A stretch of DNA of 64,000 nucleotides from Mycteria americana (lineage: Eukaryota > Chordata > Aves > Ciconiiformes > Ciconiidae): assembly GCF_035582795.1 (NCBI RefSeq), contig NC_134373.1, positions 31,652,501 through 31,716,500 of the forward strand, given 5' to 3'. Made by a program: the position numbers and the translations under genes. This document shows, piece by piece, positions 60,151 through 64,000 of the stretch. Each line of letters opens with the position of its first letter. Position 1 is the stretch's first letter. The notes below the pieces were generated by a model. The model was given only the letters and a program-made list of their open reading frames with translations. It ran no database searches and was not told the DNA's origin.

Positions 60151-62023
60151 ATAATAAATTCTTAGCAGGCTTCCTTGAGGTACCTTTGGGTAACAGAGAT
60201 AACCCGTCCCCCCTCATCTGATTTGATTAAAATGTTTCTACAGCTATTTTGGATATTAATCATGAATGAAAACAGGAGACTGTCCTACTTATCACTATCC
60301 ATCTTGGAAGGCATTTGTTACAAATGGCTCGGTGATCAAAGCAGCACAACCCTGAATGTAAATAGCAGCAGAGGGAGGGCTTGTGAGTGAAAAGCAAGCA
60401 ATTATTGCACAAGGTCAAGAGTGGTTTGTATGATGAACAAGGAAGATAAAACATCTGCAGTCAAACCGTGATTCCTGTAAACAAGGGGGCTTTGGATTTG
60501 AACATCTTGTATTTTTAAGCAAGAACAAGTTGGGGGGAAGGGAGCAACAGATCTGTTTCTTTCTTGTGCTTGCCTGGAGATGACTTAGATCTGATATTTT
60601 CAGTACGTGCACACTGTCTGCACCCCAGGACCTGGCCGTGCCACCGTCTGATCTGCAGGTTTACAAACCTCCATCACTGCAGTACAGCGATGTTCCTTCA
60701 AATCCACCTTCTGAATTTAAGTGTGCACTCCACCACAGGGTTCATTTTGGGAACTGACTAGGAAAGGGAAGATGAGATCTGGTCTTGTTCTTTCGATTTC
60801 TTGCCTGTTGTCGTCCCGTACCCCTGCCATTTTATGTAGCAGGGGAGACCCTTGTTTAGAATGTGAACTAGTCCCCTCCTAAAGAAATTAATGATGACAT
60901 CAAATTCAGTCATCTCCATTACTGCTTGGAATTTTGAGGCAGGTTTGATCTTCAGCTAGGTTCCCATAAAATGCCCTGTCAGACACAATCTGTTTCATAT
61001 GTACAGGGTCGCTCATTGATCATATTTACAGTGGGTTGAATGCTGTTGTCCCAAAATGAGAATGACATCAGTGGGCGGTTAATCTAAGACAGAAATCAAA
61101 GTCAATGTCTTGCTGAAAAACGGGCTTTTGAATTGTGGTCGAGTGTAAGACTGTGTCCCTGCCAAGCAGTAGTTGTGCTGGAATCAGCGTTGTTCATGTC
61201 AGCCCCAGCTATTCTTGATGAATAGTGTGCAAATTGTATACCTAATTATACATGTAAGTGTTAGTGTGCGCATAAAAATTGTACGTTGACATATGGATTC
61301 AGGCATCTAAGTGCTGTTTCAGCTGCATCTGCATTTATATTTTTAATGCATAATTTGTGTCCAGGGAAATATACTTTTTCACGTTTTTGAGATGGAAATA
61401 GGAGAAACAGGAAATAGGGTTTTTTTTGTCCAGTGTACAATGCTACTTCTCTGATAGTGCCTCCTTATTTAATTTTGATTTCTATTTTCTTGTTTTTAAA
61501 ACGTGTTTTCATTGCTCTTGATTTAAAATAAATAAATAAAAAATTATTCTCCAGACATGCTGCTTATCCTTAGCAAAAGACCATGCTGTCATGAAGCTTT
61601 TGTGGAGAGCAACTCATAAATTGAACTGGTTTCTGTGGGAACAGCAGTTAAGCATTTATCACATTTAATTTGAATAATAAATGTAAAATATGAAACTATG
61701 TTCTTGTGGCTGCCTGAAAGATACTCCCTTTTTTCATTCTGAAATAAGATTCAGAGAAGAATAAAAACTCGGGAAATAAACTCTACTTTCTCAGATCCTT
61801 GATGATTTTGAGAAAACACAGCCTGAGGGATGACCACATTTTTCAACAGTGTCAGTCATGGAAGTGTAATTAGCAAATAGTTATTTGCCTGTAACTCTCT
61901 TTGCCTCTGGGTTTCTGAAAGCTCAGATGTTTCTTGGGTACCAGTTCTGAGGTAGTGGGGTTGTGGAGCGCTTTGGTGCTCTTTAACACTTGCATGTGTT
62001 TGGCAGCTCCACAAGGAATTGCT

Positions 62024-62042
62024 GGGGGGGGGGGGGAGGGGG
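62024..62042 (+). repeat. G-run with quadruplex potential
   Basis: Thirteen G, then A, then five G, followed by further short G runs ('aggg'). Likely unstable in length and capable of forming a G-quadruplex in the sense strand of the putative intron. Confidence 0.85.
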
Positions 62043-64000
62043 AGGGAGAAAAATTAAACCTTTTTGACTGATCAGACTTCTTCCACCTAGCTTGCACGAA
62101 CATATATTTAAATACATACTTTGAAGAGCAGAGGCAGAGCTAGAGCACATGTGGTTTTGTGCCTTGTACTCAAATAGCAGTGTCTGTCAGCAGTTTTGAA
62201 TTGACTGTCTTGAGGGTTTGGGTTCACTTATGTTTTACTTGAGAATCCTTCATGCATCTTAGATCAGACACTACATTCACATGACTGATGTGCGACCTAC
62301 ACCATAAAAAATTCTGTGAAAATAAATTCAGATTGAGATCTTGAGCTGGGGAAAATCTGCAGAAGTGCTACCAGATTTGCATTTCATAGTCTGCCGCCTG
62401 TAGTCTGCCTTTTCTGAAGGTCTCCACCGAAGTTTCCTGCATCCAAGGACACCAGGTGACTGCTGTGTTGGTTCCAGCTCACCGAGCCAGCCATGGATGA
62501 GGACCTGTTATGCTAGGCACTGTGGAAACACAGCATGAAATAACATAGACCTTCCCCCAGTTTTATTGCAATTTCTTGTCAGTATAACTGTCACAGGGCA
62601 GGGGTGGCACAGGTGTTGCGTGTGTTCGTCCTAATAGGCCTTCTACTTTAACGGGTACCAGGGTAGGCAGCATCTTGAGAAAAATGTTTGGAGAGTTTCT
62701 TAGCTTTTCAGTGGTGGCTGTGAATAGATTTTAAAGCTTTAGGACGCTCAAGTGACAAGAGAGTTTAGCTTGTTTCTTATTTATAGAGTTCCATATGTGT
62801 GAATGTAGCACTTCCTGACGCATATGAAAAGAGGCTTCCTGCCCAGGAGGGACTGTCACCTTTCTTGACCTCTTTTTTTTTTATTATGAGCTCATCTCCT
62901 CTTGTGCCCTGGATTTAAACAAGAAGCAGCATGCTTGATAGGGCAGTGCCTGGCTGATGAGCTCTCCTGCAAAGACTTCAGCAAAATGTCTGGAGTAAAT
63001 CTACCCGAGTCATATCTCACAATTAAAGTCATATAGCACAGTACATGCAAACGAGCCTTGTCTTTGCTGCTGCTTTGCCTGTGGGCTGTGCAGGAATATG
63101 AGCCTGGTTTTCTATGAAGAAGAGTGTGTAACTGCTTCCATAGGATTCTCTTTTCCCATCCTCTTAATTTCATGCTATTGCCAGAACTACTGGCTGTAGC
63201 CCCGGTGAGGCTGTAGCTGCTGGTACAGTCATCACAGCGTTGGCTCTGGAGCAGGGCAAAGCAGCCCGGTGGCTGGGACTGGCATCGGGTGAAAATGGCT
63301 GCTTGGCATCACTTGCCTCCAGCGGAGCTGGTGGTGAAGGCAGAGGTTCTTTAGGAGTTTTAATGATAAACTGGCCTCTCATTTATTCCTGGGTAGGGTC
63401 TTCATTAATTTCAGTGGGAGAAAGCTGGAGAGCGTGGAACTACTTAATTCTTATCAGTTTGCAAACACCATGTAGTGCAAATATGTATTGGGAAGTGGTG
63501 AACTTTTCAGCTCAGCCGATAACCTCCCAGTATTGCTGCTGTTGCCTTAGGTGTGCAGGCAGGGTGTTTCTGTCCAACTTGATGCCTTCAGCTTGAACTT
63601 TTTTGGTTTTATAACCAGGAAACGCTGTGACATTAATCTTAATTAAAGGGAGATGATGATTTATTTGGCAGGTCTGACTGGTGCGCTTGTATGCACAATG
63701 CCTTTCCCAGTGGGTTTTGGTCTAAATCATAGGATCGGAGAGAGCTGCTGTAGTAAAACTGCAGGAAAATGAGTAACATGTATTGATTTGATACCTGGGG
63801 AGGAATTGGGCAAAGTAGCAGTGGATATATGCAATGTGACGTGCTTCTCCCTCCAAGCGCCTGCTGTTCCACCAGCGCAGTGAGTTTTCTGTTAGTGGCA
63901 ACACCGACAAGGCAGTAGTTAAAGCTGTCACTGTTTCCAGAATCCAATTTTTCAAGAGGTTTATAGCTCTGCCATTAATAAGGAAAAAAAGAAAATTCAC

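Larger units (their letters stand above)
53869..64000 (+). other. Putative first intron of the 53.8-kb gene
   Basis: It begins with GTGAGT and runs to the window end without an exon that I can recognise. It contains the remaining CpG island, an ancient CR1 fragment (55425-55725), a MIR/L2 relic (58058-58130), a CR1 LINE (58308-59234) and a G-run (62024-62042). The unique parts 54481-55424, 55726-58057 and 59235-64000 hold nothing else I can support. Confidence 0.5.

Overview
This is a window of bird nuclear DNA, most likely from a neoavian. The evidence is three recognisable CR1 LINE copies (5222-6562 and 58308-59234 on the minus strand, 33370-34037 on the plus strand), several much older CR1/MIR-like relics, and one complete solo LTR of a common avian endogenous-retrovirus type (12325-12890) flanked by a perfect 5-bp target-site duplication. 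There are no operons, long intact ORFs, rRNA genes or CRISPR arrays. Base composition is AT-rich and gene-poor, broken by three sharp CpG islands.

Layout. 1-25 kb is mostly unique AT-rich DNA carrying the first CR1, the solo LTR, ancient SINE relics and a perfect 14-bp hairpin at 22151-22184. 25.0-26.85 kb is the largest CpG island. It holds a candidate minus-strand first exon (ATG at 25461, donor after 25454), a purine tract and a (GGGAT)10 array. 28.4-29.1 kb is a second, orphan CpG island with a CTCF-like site. 29-53 kb is gene-desert-like, with old repeats, an isolated C-rich block at 37.9-39.1 kb and a long polypyrimidine tract ending in a model 3' splice site near 47934. 53.58-54.48 kb is the third CpG island. 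It contains the best-supported coding exon: 27 codons encoding the start of a signal peptide, with a strong initiation context and a consensus splice donor at 53869. From there to 64 kb reads as the first intron of that plus-strand gene.

The two candidate genes would be divergent: one runs leftward from about 25.8 kb and one rightward from about 53.6 kb, with about 28 kb of mainly non-coding DNA between their start codons. I could not name either gene from the exon present. I see no convincing undescribed biological system. The items most worth checking are the two promoter/first-exon candidates, the hairpin/duplication at 22.15 kb, a dispersed palindromic (MITE-like) repeat family, the C-rich block, and two unexplained open frames (36.25 kb plus strand, 59.5 kb minus strand).
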